In this document: piece after piece, positions 13,701-26,500 of the stretch
Numbering within the stretch: position 1 is the stretch's first letter
Layout of the letters: every line of letters starts with the position of its first letter
From: Triops longicaudatus
Lineage: Eukaryota > Arthropoda > Branchiopoda > Notostraca > Triopsidae
DNA: 64,000 nucleotides
Direction of reading: 5' to 3'
Assembly: GCA_022885665.1 (NCBI GenBank)
Contig: JAGQDJ010000015.1
Location: 190,955-254,954, forward strand
Position numbers and translations under genes: made by a program
Notes under the pieces: generated by a model
What the model saw: the letters and a program-made list of their open reading frames with translations, nothing else
Databases searched by the model: none
Told to the model about the DNA's origin: nothing

Positions 13701-14880
13701 GGTGTTTTAGCAGTGGCCGCTTTTATGAAGCTCGGTTTACTAGGGAAGTTGGATTTGAATAATTTTCTGGAAGTTTTATCATTGAGATAATGGTTTTCTC
13801 CTTTCCTAACATGGTCCGGGTCCATTCGTCATGCAGAGAGAAGAAGAAAACCAGACTTGGGAAGGAAAAGAGCCCAGAAAGAAAAACGAGCTACCTTACG
13901 GGCTCTCTCGCAGCACATATGTCACCTCGTGATAAACGGACTTAGGTACATTGTTACACCAATTATACTCACTTTGCATACATGTTGAATTGTTAGGCTA
14001 CCAAAGGTGAGCTTTGGTCTTTGGCCATGCAAATCATGAAAAGCCAAGTAATCTATGCTTTTCAAGACTCAACCATCATAAATAATAAATAAATAATAAT
14101 AAGGATGTCTTTTTGGGAAAAGTCTACAATATGATATTCATCTTCATTTCTTCTTTCACTTTGTTCGCTTTTTGGTTAACATTTCACTTTCAAATCAAAG
14201 AATCCAAACGTTGCTATACAGACACGCCATACAAATATTTCACGGGTCATAAAACCGATTATTGAAAGCAAAATTAAAGGAGACGAGGTTAACATACATC
14301 CAAGCATTAATTCTCGATCAACGGTTTAGACAGTCAATCTTATAAAATGTTTGTATGTATGTTCTGAAATATAACGATTAACAGTCTACACATATTTTAA
14401 ATAGTTTTGTGTTGTCAAATATTTTCAGACATGTAACATAGATTTGTAATTAAAATAACGCAACCTACTTTCCATCTGTGACAACTTACCCGTCAAACTT
14501 ATCCTGAATATTCCCTATCTAAGCTCTTTTCAGAGGAATTTTCCTCGATTACTGGAAAGAAAAACAAAAGTGGCAATTATACCGACTACTGGCAAATCAT
14601 TAGCTGCATGTTACGGTAAAATTTCTGCTCGAAAACAAAAGAAAAGCTGATTAACATTGTCTTTCGACATCTTTAAATGCTGCAAATGTAACGTAAGCTT
14701 AGGCCATAGATCTGTTTGAAAAGTCAACAGAAGTCAAGCATTAAAATGAGTGAAAATGGGACGACTGAAACTGGGCAAACACAATGTACTCACGAAACTT
14801 AAGCGTGAAAACATTGCACAGAAGCTGTAGAGCTTTTTGTTAGCACAACCGTTTCATGAATGATTCATTTTACCGCGTTC
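7770..14880. other. Non-coding stretch with minor repeats
   Basis: No gene is supported. The region holds a T22 run (10917-10938), a short degenerate TTAGG-like patch (about 10781-10826) and a cluster of three CACCC boxes (11812-11836). Open frames of up to 133 codons (for example 12254-11853, minus) lack recognisable domains. Intergenic DNA is the best description. Confidence 0.55.
10917..10938. repeat. Poly(T) run, 22 bp
   Basis: An uninterrupted T22 is followed by ACAG. It resembles a polypyrimidine tract plus acceptor on the plus strand, but no exon with coding character follows. Confidence 0.9.
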
Positions 14881-14885
14881 CATTA

Positions 14886-15612
14886 CTACATCTGTGGACA
14901 TTGTAATAAACGACAGAGACAGAAGTAATTGTAGGCGCCTGTCATTCGCCTCCTTACCAGTGTCTCGTCGTGTATACCTAACCACGGCAAAAGCGATTCC
15001 TTGGCGCCATGCTCCTCTTCATTCAACAAGGCTGCCTTCAAAATTTCCCCTGTCTGGTCTCTTTGATGTTTGATCTGCCAAAGACAGTTTGGCGGAAGAA
15101 AAAGCCACAAAGTAGTTCACATTTAATTCGCTGTACTGCAAGTTTCTTTGTACCATATTGTCCGAGTTGACCAGCACATTGCCGGGTACTGAAAAGCCCC
15201 ACATTGCCGGATTTGGGTATTCATCGTTTTGCGATGACTCCATCCATCTTGCGACGTCTTGTTGTGTAAGTTTAAAGAGAACTGCGTAGGGGGTCGTGCA
15301 ATGTTAGCTAAGAAAGTGGTCCAAAAATGTGTGCCTGTAAGAAGTGCGGTGCACAAAAGATAACCGGAAAAGGCACCGCTCAAGACGTCGATGGCGGTAT
15401 ACACGTACAACAGGTGTGATGGTGTTGAAGCTTCGGGGGTTTGTTGTTGGCGGTAAAAACGCCCTCGCTTGGTGGTCGACAAGGCCAGTAATTGTCCATC
15501 TTGACAAAACGGTCATAGCCGCAGCCTCCCCAAACGAACAAAACGGACAGTGGCAAAAGCTGGTAAGAAGTGACGTTTCAACAGATACACACCCCTCCCT
15601 TGGCTCTAACAC
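14886..15612 (-). other. Unidentified ORF cluster, possible decayed coding sequence
   Basis: This block looks GC-richer than its surroundings and carries several overlapping open frames, mostly on the minus strand (15612-15304, 15482-15123, 15243-15019, 15110-14886), plus one of 108 codons on the plus strand. Protein-like stretches move from one minus frame to the next, for example 'LLYVYTAIDVLSGAFSGYLL', then 'MWGFSVPGNVLVNSDNMVQ', then 'AALLNEEEHGAKESLLPWLG'. That pattern would fit a frameshifted relic or short exons. I do not recognise the family. A weak resemblance of 'YTAIDVLSG' to the start of some retroelement integrase cores is not enough to name it. A transposon relic lies about 220 bp to the right. 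Confidence 0.25.
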
Positions 15613-15832
15613 GTTAAGTAAAACGCCTTCCTTCTTTCTACGGGTCTCTTTTCAACTAATTCCGCAATGACACAGCCACGCAATCGTGTTACAATGTGAT
15701 CGTTTTCCAAATCTTTCATGTTCAGCTTCTGGAAGTGAAAATAGGGATGTAAAAATATGAAAGACATGTTTTAGAAAAAAAAGAAGTCCTTATCAATACG
15801 AAACAAACGAATCACGGGATGGGACTTGAGTA

Positions 15833-16129
15833 CAGTAGAACTATGATTCCACCCACCCCGATCATGAAAACTCCCGATTATGACAACCGCACTAGCTGAA
15901 CACAAATATTCATAACCAATATACTTTAACGTTGAATGTGACACACTACTCCTAGACAGTACGAAATTCTCCCATAATGGTCTCATTTAGGTATAATAAG
16001 GTACAAAATTGCAAGTTATTTAAAGTTTCTAAACCTCAAACTCTTAACATGTGGATCTGGTTTTGTCAATTATCTGACTTGTTAACTATCCTTCGGTCCC
16101 GACAAATTGACAAAATCGAAGTTATACTG
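15833..16129. mobile_element. Putative 297-bp pogo-type MITE relic
   Basis: The left end CAGTAGAACTATGATT (15833-15848) and the reverse complement of the right end, CAGTATAACTTCGATT (16114-16129), agree at 13 of 16 positions. A TA precedes the left end; the right flank is AA, so the TA duplication is lost on one side. Inside the right arm the sequence 'tgtcgggaccgaagg' (in reverse complement) resembles the subterminal part of pogo-like elements in other genomes. No coding capacity remains. Confidence 0.55.
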
Positions 16130-19100
16130 AATTCCAGTCGAGAAGGATTTCAGTAATAGTAAAAAATTGGAGCGTTCAAATGTTTGCTATATTGCATAAA
16201 ACTTCTTGAAAATAGTAAAAACATACTACGCAATATTTTTTTAATTGTTTTTCATTTAAAAGTCTTCATTAAATAACTTTTTTGTCAAGTGTTTATTATT
16301 TTCTTTGTTACTGAAATTTTTTTCTTTTGGTTTTTTGAAAATGTGTTGTTTTCAAAAAGTAATTATTACAACTGCATCTTTCAGAAGAAAATACGATTCT
16401 TATAATATGAGAGTTTGTTATAGAAGGAAATAGCCGAGGAAATGGACCGTTTAAAATGGCGGAGCTTTATTTCACATCCAAGCCTGGATGCAGTTAATAA
16501 GCCTAAAGTGCTTAACGGGATTTCTCTAAATCCCTGCGATGCTCGTTTTTATTTCGCCATAGCATTAATACAGGTCACCAAAATAAATGTGTTCTGGAAA
16601 ACACAAATAATTTAAGGTTCGTAGCTGATATTTTAGAGACACTTTTGGATCATTCTCGAATCGTCAGCATCTAACCTAAGCCCCATTCAACTCTTTCTCG
16701 AACAGTTAGCCTCTAAGTAATCCGGTAATGTAATTGTCAGAAAAATTGCTATTACACCTTGCCTCACAAACTTAGCGTTTAAACGGCATCAAAATTTAAT
16801 TCACATTTGGTACAGCCTTGAAAACAGCGTTTTTCCTGAACAGATAACTTTGAATTGGAGATTTTTTTACGACTGAAGAACGAGCGAAGATGAAGGTGTT
16901 GTTCTGGAGTTCTAATTAAGAAACTGTGCTTTTCGTTGTGAAACTAAACAGTGAGGGTAAAGTTTCGTGCTCTTAAAATTAGATTTTACGGCCTGCTATG
17001 ACTAATGTGCCATGGGGAAAATAGCGCTAACTTTGACATTCAGCTGAGCTATAATACGAGTCATTAAGCTTATGACGTGAATCGCACCACAGCATCCCAT
17101 TCCTGTACGTGAGAAATGATAAGACTCGTAAATGATCCACCAAAGCTCTAATGCTCGAAGCTGCGCACTGCCTCTGTAACAATAGCTAATGGCGATGCCG
17201 GTGTTCGAGTCACTATAACACTGTTAATGTCTGTGAACCAGGTCGAGCCTTTGTGCTTCTTCCTTGTTCAACAAATTGTATAACTTCCATGTACAGCTTA
17301 GCTCACATAAAATGTGTTACCACAACTTACCAGTAATAACAAAGGATCGCCTAGGGAGTACAATAGAATGTAGTTCATAGTCCCGATTTTAAATTAAGGA
17401 GTATTAAATGGGAGTGTCGCACTGAGCAAATAAACCAAACGATTCCTTGCTAGCCCGCAGTAATAATAAATAACCATCGTACTGTAAAAAAATTTGCCAT
17501 AAACTTACATGTTAGGTTGCTTACGCTATTTAGCTCGATATCCTGGAGGAGAAATTTATGAATTAATTCATCTTTGCTCTTAAAAAATCGGCTAGTTTTC
17601 TGTAGCATCTTTCGGACCAGCTTCAGAGAAAGGGCGATTATTTAAAGAGTCATAAAAGTAAGAGTTATGTCTTTTGAAACGGGCTATCAAGTAGACGAAA
17701 TTGACACTTCATAGCGATCATTATCTTTGGACTTGGGCTTTGTAGGGATATTGCGTGTGGTCTAAATCCTCGGTGATTAAGTAGAACCTACTTAAGAAAA
17801 AAGGTTTCTTACCCGTCGCGAAGACAAAGGAAGAAGGGGAAAGAGGTGATTCATCTGCAATATATTACCACAAGCATATTAGAGAAAGCCTTTATCTTTG
17901 AAAGAAAAGCATGAAGGAAATAATAAAAAACGCACGTGCCTGTGTATAGGTATACAATAACGCTCGTCTTATCGAGGCTATTAACGCTCATCTCTAGAGA
18001 GATCAAATCCGTCTGCCGGAAAGTTTTCATTGAAAGATCTTTACTTCAGGAGGAACGAGAAAGAAAATATCAGCAACTGCAAAAGGGGGAAACAAGTTGC
18101 CGAAGAAGCAAAGATTGTGTTCTTTTTTTACGCCTTTTTGTGTATCTTTGGGCAAATGACCTTTGACTTTCCCTACATCCAATCTCTCTCTTTCCAATGT
18201 TAATAAAGAGGTTCCGCCCAACTGCGGCGCCGGAATTTTGTGTTCGGCAACAAACAGGGACACAGACCGAAAGAACGTCATCATGCAACCGGAAACACGA
18301 ATCAATAAACTTGGATAACTGGGATTTCCGGAAGGGAGATAGTTTGACGTCTCTTTCTCTGCCTCTCTCTCTCTCTCAGTCGCGGAATGACGATCGAAAT
18401 TTTCTCCTTTGGCTTTGACTTTTTCTGCCGTTTCACCTAGATAGCATTAGAAAAATTCATGAATTATTCCCACGTAATTATTCTGTTGCATATTTCGCAT
18501 TAATTTTTGCAACGTCACATACAAACATCTTTTGTCTAACAAGGGCCTGTGATTCTAATTATGAACCAAGAAATGCAACAGCTTGCTTTCGAAAGTTTTC
18601 TTTTGAGGAGCCTATGGAAAACATATAACTAATGTAACAAAATGAATAGATTTATACGTCCTTTACAATTGGATCTTCAATTAGTAGCGTAAACCATGTG
18701 TTTCATAAGGAAGATTGTTTATATGTATGACTCTATTTTTTATCTATAGATTCCATTTCAACCGTGAATACAAAAGCATCTCCCCATATATCCAAAATCA
18801 AACCGTTTTTGAAGCTAACACGCCATCATTTGCTTACGGTTACGACCCAGTGAGTTCATCACTTCAATTTTCTTTTTCCTTTTTGTTTTCACCCTCCCCG
18901 TGGCGGCTCACGCGTACACATCCTTCCTGTCCATTTCCGGACACTTTTGACTTTCTATGACGGCCTCTTTGCACTGTAGAGCAACAGCTTAAAAGTCATG
19001 CCTAAGCGAGAATGTGTTGCATTCAGCTCTCGAAACATTTTCCCATGGTAAATTCTTTAGATTTTTGGGCATAATATCACGAGTCCTCGTGGCGTATATC

Positions 19101-22100
19101 CTTTTCCATACTGTACCCTGGAAATAAAATCTTTAATATGTTTTAAACACTGTTTCCAGTCGGTGTTGGGAACTGTGGGGGAGTTAAGAGCTGAAGAGTT
19201 TACTAAGTCACACATAGAGTGACGAAGGGTTGTAAAGTTTACGCTTTTCTCGACCAAGTCGCCTCACTTCCCCACGGGGGGTAGTGGTTCAGAAAAGCAC
19301 CATCTTACTTTTCTTTTTTTTTCACTCGTTTTCGGTCGTGTTTTTCTACACCGTTATGGTTACGCAGTCTTTAGGGTGATGCTAGGGCACTTGGTCTTTC
19401 GAACCGTTGTCATGCTCATCTGCCAACACTTGCAAGTCAGTTTTGGGTCTTCTTTGCATAATTTTTTATTAGCTGCCTCCTGAGCTATAGCAAATAACCA
19501 AAAAACTTAACGTTGAAAAAAATGAAAAGAAAAGGGCCACCTATCCCCCTTGCACGAGCCGCTGCAGGACGCTTACGACTCCCATGAATAACATAACACT
19601 TGGGAGAGATATGCACCCTAGCCTTTTTTCTGGTACGTCTACACTTTTAAGTTTCCATAAGGTGAAAGGTCAAAAGCGGGGGCTGCTTGCATCCCAGGAC
19701 TTGTTGGTTTCTCTGAATGCTCCTCACCTGCCCCTTTAAAAAGGTATAAACTACGAACTAAAAAGTACAAGCCCACCCGCACTCTTTTACCACCTTCAGA
19801 TCTCTCTCCCTGATCTAACCCTTTAGAAAGAAAAAGAAGAAAAAATTCGACGATTTCAAGTTTTTAGACCATGATTTCTAGCGTTCAGTGTGCTTTTAAG
19901 GTGACTCGAAAGGGTATGAAAGTGACGGTGTCATTACTGCAGTGTGTACGAGTGCATTAAAGCACAAAAAAGGTGCGTGGGGGACGTGGAGGGAAGAGGG
20001 AGTGAAATTGAATGGTTGTAGAATGTAAGAAAGTGTACCAAGATGGGGGGGACTGAGTGGGAGAAGGTTAAGTTGCGATGGGTCCCATGACTTGCAAAGA
20101 CACCACGTGGCACTCCACTTATGCAAATAGAATGTCTCGGGGGAGGAGTGCGGGTTTTCAGCGTGAAGAAATACTTCAGAGCTCGCGTTTGTCGAAGGTT
20201 TTCGTTAGTTATGGTGTCGACAACGTTTAAATGGACACAAACGTCGCTGTTGAAGACCACGGTATAAGGGCATGGGGGGTGTATTTATTATACACAAAAA
20301 AAGCTTCATTGAAAATTCTCCCCCTCAAACCAAACGTCGAGCCACATTCAGAAAGTCTTTAGCAGTACAAAAAGAGACAGGTATAAATAAACACAAATAG
20401 AACTAAACTACAAAGTCGTGATGAAACAAGAATTTGATTACTGAGAAAATGGTAAAAATTCCCCGTGTTACTCCTCTGACTAGGTCTCAGCCCTCTGAAG
20501 AAAAACTCCGGTTTGTAACACTCCCTTTTCTCCTGTTAGGCGACATTTTCCCTCAAAACGAAGAAATTGCTAGTCCTGTGGCTACGTCAAGTCTTTTCGA
20601 TTTTGAGATGAAACGTTATATGACAATACAACAAGTATTGTTTTAGCAAGTTCCGTCGATTCCTTTGGGATATTTTTAAATTGGTAGGATTTTTTTTCCA
20701 AAAATGTTGTCATACATTAGGAAGGTGCAGAACATAACAGTATCACTACACATGCCATCAGAAAACTTAGAAATCACGAATAACAATAGACTACTGTAAA
20801 TCTTTGTGAATTGATTTCCCATTTTTTCCTCATGAACGCCAAAGATATACCTATTCGAGGAGTCACTTTTCCCCTTGCATATTTTGAGAATTAAGGAAGT
20901 AAGTGATCCGTTCGTTAAGTTGGTATAAAACAACTTTTTTGAAAGAAGTGGAATACAAGGAGAATAGAAAATGACAAGAGGCAGTAGAGCACAATATAAT
21001 TTGTGTTCGAACCTTGTCGTTCACTATACATGAATTTGTAAAATTCGGAGTTCGTCTTCAAAATGTTCGCAAGTGAATCTAGTCGCATACTGAGTAAACT
21101 TGAAAGCCCTCCGAGGAAGTAAAGTTTTTACCGTCCTTTCATAACAAATGATAGGGGCAAACGTAGGAAAAAATATAAATCTGTAGAAAAGGGTTTGAAT
21201 CCGGAAGAAACAAATGAAACGTAATTCTTCGCAAATTTATAGGGATAGCGTATCCATACGCCATTTTTAATTTCATATCATTAATGTTACGCTACAAAAA
21301 CTACTACGTGTCATCTACTACCAATACTGGAATCGTTAGTATAGTTTACAAATTGATTGTTGAAAACATTTTCTACAGAATAAACATACGTCAATGGGGA
21401 CTTGTAAAGTCCAGATTTAACTTGCACCTGAGAAAAAAAGTGTACTACCGCACATGGTATCTTTTGCTATCGTAGAAGCGTCTTGTCCAACACCTCATGT
21501 GTTGAGTTGTCCATTTTCTCAATTAAAAATTCCCCAAAATGGCCTCTTTACATTAGCGGCGTTATCGGTCCGAAACCTCAAAATGCTTTTAAAGCTAGCA
21601 CCGTTTTCTACTCTCCTGGGCCAAGTCGCTCCAACTGTTTTGCCAGAAAGCATCTAGTAAAAGCCAGAAACCCGTCATTCACTAACTTCTAGCCCGCCAC
21701 TTTTTTTTCCGTTCCTTGTTTTTCTCCGCTTTTTTGGGGGTATAAGTTCAAGAAATTAGTACGCTCCAATGAATGCCAGCTAGGTTGACAAGTCAACAAA
21801 AAGCTCACGTTTGGGAATTCTGGTCAGCATGTTTTGTGGTTTCCTTTATGATGCTGACGTGTGATGCCATCGATTGCTTATCAACAAACCCAGGAGCTGT
21901 TAGGCGCCCTTTTCTTTTGTCTCTTCTAAAGTCTCTTCCTTCCGAGCTTGTGAACAACGGCGTATTGGTGTTCTAAAGCAGAAGCCTCAAAAGCTTAGGC
22001 GCCAGGCAGTTTTCCCCCCATACATGGATAAAAGCTTTTTAATATGCGATCGAACTTACTCTCCACGCGCTCCCACCGCATACTCATACATGTGTGTATC

Positions 22101-23529
22101 TCAAGCCCGACTCAAAAAGCTTTAATGACCCCTAAGGCAGTCCCGGCCAATACAAGCTGGAAGTGATCATAAAGCGACCCTTGTTTCCCTTTTTTTTTGC
22201 CAAGGGATTGTTTTTGGAAGTAGCCGTTTTTGGGAGAGAGGTGCTTCCATTAAGAACTTTTCCCTTTCCTTGTCGTGTTTCTCATAGTTCTATTCGTTGA
22301 GCTTTAACAAGGTTGCGGGTCCGCTAATGTGATTTCATTGCTGCCATGAGGAGAAGATAATTAGACCGCTAGCGCATCTCTTAACAAGGTGTCTTCGAGA
22401 CAAGTACCCCAAACGGAGACGCTAATCTTTTTCTTTTACCCTTCATCTTTTCGAGATATAATATAAAAGAGGAGGGAAACTAACCTGATATAACCTTCAG
22501 AACAGAACAATAGAGAACTCCAGGAGATATTTCCAGATCTTTTGATAAAAAAAGCAGCTTTCATCTGTTGTCATAAAATGTAGCGTTAATTAAGTGCTTC
22601 TCGTCCCATTAGAGGAGTTTTCTTTGAAAAGCTACGTCAAGACCAGTGCTGCTAATTTTTCACGAAAATTAAACAAGTCACTAGTGTTGAAAACACGTAA
22701 ATTTAAAATAAATTAAATAACTCAGGTACATTTTCCTTTTTGATTCCTTGGATTCTTGCTGTCTTTGTATTTCCTAGGAATTTTGAACTCACAAAATGAT
22801 AGCGTGCTTATCAGAAAAGAATGACACAATTTATCTAACATTGTTCTTCATAACACTTTTAAGCTGGACACATTTTTTACCATTTAGTGGCTCTGGCTTC
22901 TGTAATGTGCTTTCATTTTATGGATAGAACTTTTACTAATTTATATTTCAGTTGTTCGCACAATGTATTTGTTTGTTTTAAGGCGATCGGTTTCGCTGTT
23001 GCGAGACATTCAATATGTTTGTAGTGGTGTGTATTATTTTAGTGTGTTTGTGACTAAAAATTTATTTAGCTAGAAACTGGAATATTACAGTAGATAGCAG
23101 CATATGTGTCAAAGAAAATTACTAAGTTACTAATTCTGATTCGGAAGGTTAGAAAAGGTAGTTATAACCTGTAAAGTTAAAATGATTCCGTAATTTTTGC
23201 GACATTTCATTTTGTAGAATAGTGTAAGATGCAGATCAAAGCCAAAACTGTTGGTGACTCGAAGAACCTGTTCTGCTTAGGAGTACCCAAGGAAGTTGTT
23301 GTAAACCGGGATTATTCACATTCTCACTTGCCATTTAAGATTTCACCAACTGGTAGTTTTCCTTCTATTTCTTTCAATGTTCTTGACATTTCAAATTAGG
23401 TCTTATTGACTTGGAAGACAATCCTAAAAACTTAATGAAAACAAAAGGTGCAATGATCGATTTGCCGCAAAGATTGCGTTGCCCGAAACTCGATTTTGTT
23501 CGCTCTTTTGAAAGGAATATCTCAAGTGC

Positions 23530-23533
<4 letters not shown>
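16130..23533. other. Non-coding stretch
   Basis: No supported gene. Open frames are up to 108 codons and look random. A (CT)n microsatellite lies at 18363-18377. TATA-like sequences occur (for example GGTATAAA near 19742) without any following coding exon that I can recognise. Confidence 0.55.
18363..18377. repeat. (CT)n microsatellite
   Basis: A short CT dinucleotide run within a pyrimidine-rich stretch that starts near 18345. The complement, GAGAGAG, would match GAGA-factor sites, but no promoter context supports that role. Confidence 0.8.

Positions 23534-23568
<35 letters not shown>
23534..23568 (-). repeat. Poly(T) run of 35, possible poly(A) tail of a minus-strand retrosequence
   Basis: T35 on the plus strand is A35 on the minus strand. 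Just upstream on the minus strand (within about 60 bp) are AATAAAA-type signals, the nearest in 'gagaaataaaagaaaaattt'. A poly(A) signal followed closely by a long A tract is what a reverse-transcribed and reinserted RNA leaves behind. I cannot identify a parent transcript or target duplication, so a simple microsatellite is equally possible. Confidence 0.4.
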
Positions 23569-23571
<3 letters not shown>

Positions 23572-26500
23572 TTTCTGAAATTTTTCTTTTATTTCTCAAC
23601 CTTTTCTGTATTTATGCTCTTTTATTTACTTTTTAATGGCAGACTCGTGTTACCTCTAACAGACCAACCTGCGGTTGAGCACACTTCTTCTCGCCAAGAA
23701 CGAACCATTTTTACTCAATCTCGGCATCTTGAGCTATTTTGGCAAGAAAAAAGCAGCATAGAATTTTTGTCGTGTAACTAGTCTTTCCGTATACAAACCG
23801 TTTTACCTCTTAAGCGCTTAGTTTGTGCTTTGGGGGTAATTTTATTTGGCTAGACCTGCTTTTTCGGTCTGAGTGTTGTCTTGCTCCAAGGTTGTCATAG
23901 AAAAAATGCTTGGTTCTTTTTTCTTAGAGAAAAGGACAAAGGATATTGTTGTCCCTTGAAATAAACTAGTCTTTGCTCGCGAGCGCCTCAAACTAAAGGT
24001 TTTTGAAGATAAAGTTAGCGCTCTGTTGTGGCCGAAAACTAACATTAAAAAGTCGTTGCGAACGCGAGAACCCGTTGCCGGGGAACATCAACGAACGTGC
24101 AAGAAACATTTGAAAACTGCATAAAACTTGACAAGATAACGAAAGGGGTTAAGAATCAGAGCGTGCCTGAAAAGCTTTCCTGGAATTCTATCTATCCTTT
24201 GCGTTTTTAAGCGGCAAAAAACAGGGAAGCGAAGAAGGCAAAGAGGTAAATTGCGATTTACGCGTTTGTAGTGTATCGCATTGACTCTACGTATTTGGCT
24301 TGGTAGTTTCAGAGCCTGATAAGCGTACGTAGTACGCACATGTCAGAATGCAGGTTCTTTTCGAAGGTTACGAAAGTGCATAAAGAGGCCATTAGAAGCT
24401 CTCACCACGTCGTCAAGTAGGTTCTATTAAAGTCGCTGGCTCGACACTTTGACAACTTGAGGTTTCAATTGTCCGCCCACGCATGCCTTTCAAAACATGG
24501 GACAGAAAGAGGAAGACAAGAGCCCAGACCTGGATATGGATACACAATAGTCTACCTACTTTATAACTACTTAGGTATCGAAACCCGTTTCATGTTTATG
24601 CTGATTTTCTATTCTCATGAAGGTTTTAAAGGAACTTTACCTTATTATATTACCCCGTGTCTGATTATTTGTGCGATGGGAATTTTACTGTTATTTAAAA
24701 AATGGTTTTACAGGTCCCTTCTTATGGAGATTTTTTTCGTGCAAAAAATTGTGAAACGTTTGTGTGAAAATTAATTTCGTTCCATGCATCCAATGAATGT
24801 GACAAACAAAAGAAGAGAATTTGAAAGTCGCCTACGTGAGTCCTTTGGGCCGCAAACAAATATTTTATTTTCAACGCTATTCCAAGTATTCATAAAACCA
24901 CATGAAAAAAATGTGTTAAGCAGTTAGAAGCTGTTGAAACTTTGAACCAAAAATTGTCATGAAAGCTTTGTTGAAAATTATATTACTGGGTTATTAACTT
25001 GAATGTTATGGGAAAACAACAATTAATTTACAAACTAACATGTTTATCTATTTTATTTTTACCCATGTTTCGCTTACTTTGTATTTCAGATCTGAAATTA
25101 CAAATTTTCAGTAAATTGTCCTACCGGATGCATGTTAGAACTTGCGCTACTACTTAAAAAGTGAATATTGTTATTATAACAAAGGGCGAATAATAAAGCT
25201 TACAAGAAAAAAATATTTTCACACAGAAGGACAGTGTGAGTGTTTCAGCCGTGTTTATCCCGAACGTTGGTCAGGAACTTAGTATAATTTTTCTCGGAAT
25301 CAATTTCTATGTGTAAACTCAGCAAGTTTGAAGCCATGCCAAGGTTCTAGAATTCTGTGGAAAAGAGCATGGGATCACTGCTAACCATAAGCCAGATGGA
25401 GCACATCTCTACGCCGCATAAGCTGGCTGGATTCAGGTAAAACCAACATCCATAACGCACTAGAGCCTGATGGAATGTCAAGTTAGTACCGAATCTCCCT
25501 TTTTGGCTAAGGCCACATTTGCCAACACATCTTGTAGTCCTTTGCTCTTGTGTCAGGGGCAATGAGTTCTCCATACATTCGTACCCAGCCAATATATAAG
25601 CCAAAAAGCTCACTGACCAAGGCTCAGGTCACGTTTCCGTATACCTTTACCTTTAGCGCACCTTTGGTGGTCTTCCTTTCTTTCTATTTCAACTCACTCA
25701 GCCACCCTTCTTTTACCCCCACCTTGTCTGCTTCCTCACCTTGCTTAGAAGTCCCTCCAAGTGCATGCAAAACGATATTTTTCCTCCAAATCATGATGAC
25801 CGTCCACTTCGTGCTCCTTTGAACATAAAAGGTCAATTTCAAATTCTACGAATAAACCCCTTATCCCTTTAAGGTATAATAAAAGCTTCCCAATTTCTCC
25901 ACCGCAGCTTATTATCTCTGGCTGTTATTGCTTTCGCCGCTTGGATATCCCGTCCACCACCCTCACCAACTTTTAAACGTACTGAAGACACACATTACTA
26001 CTCCTAATATTGACCTAAGCACACCACACACATCAAGCTACATTCCTTTCCTTCAGATTCTCTTCCTATATATTTTCACTATGTACTGTTTTCCGTTATC
26101 GTATATGTCAAGTCCTTTGAATCCAATAACCTGTTGCATTTTTTTTTAAATCAATATAAATAAGAATGGCAATAGACACAAGCGTACAAGGGCCAGTCAA
26201 AATGTCTAATAGAAAGCAAATCTAAAAAATGGAAAGAATTTTTCAACCATCTAAACAAAATATGTAACACAAAAGTTCCAAATCACGCCGTTTTCATTTG
26301 TGCATCTTGGATGTCCGAAGTATTATTAATAACAACAAATGACAGCACATGCTGGTCCACGTTTGGAATGAGAAAATAATAAAAATAAATAAACATAGAT
26401 TTGACGTGAAGTTTAAAATTAACAAATACATACAAAGTTAGTTGGAAAAAAAAACACGCTAAAATTTGAGATTTAACTATGCATAAATTATTTGCATTAA

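Noticed and set aside
14550..14632. Short stretch 'KSGNYTDYWQIISCMLR' resembling the NYRPISL region of LINE reverse transcriptases
   Set aside because: The resemblance covers fewer than 20 residues, a stop follows, and no other reverse-transcriptase motif is found on either side in any frame.
19390..19410. Reverse-strand B-box-like GGTTCGAAAG
   Set aside because: No T-stem pairing and no A box; not a tRNA.
21186..21202. B-box-like GGGTTTGAATCCGG
   Set aside because: The flanks do not form a five-pair T-stem and no A box lies upstream.
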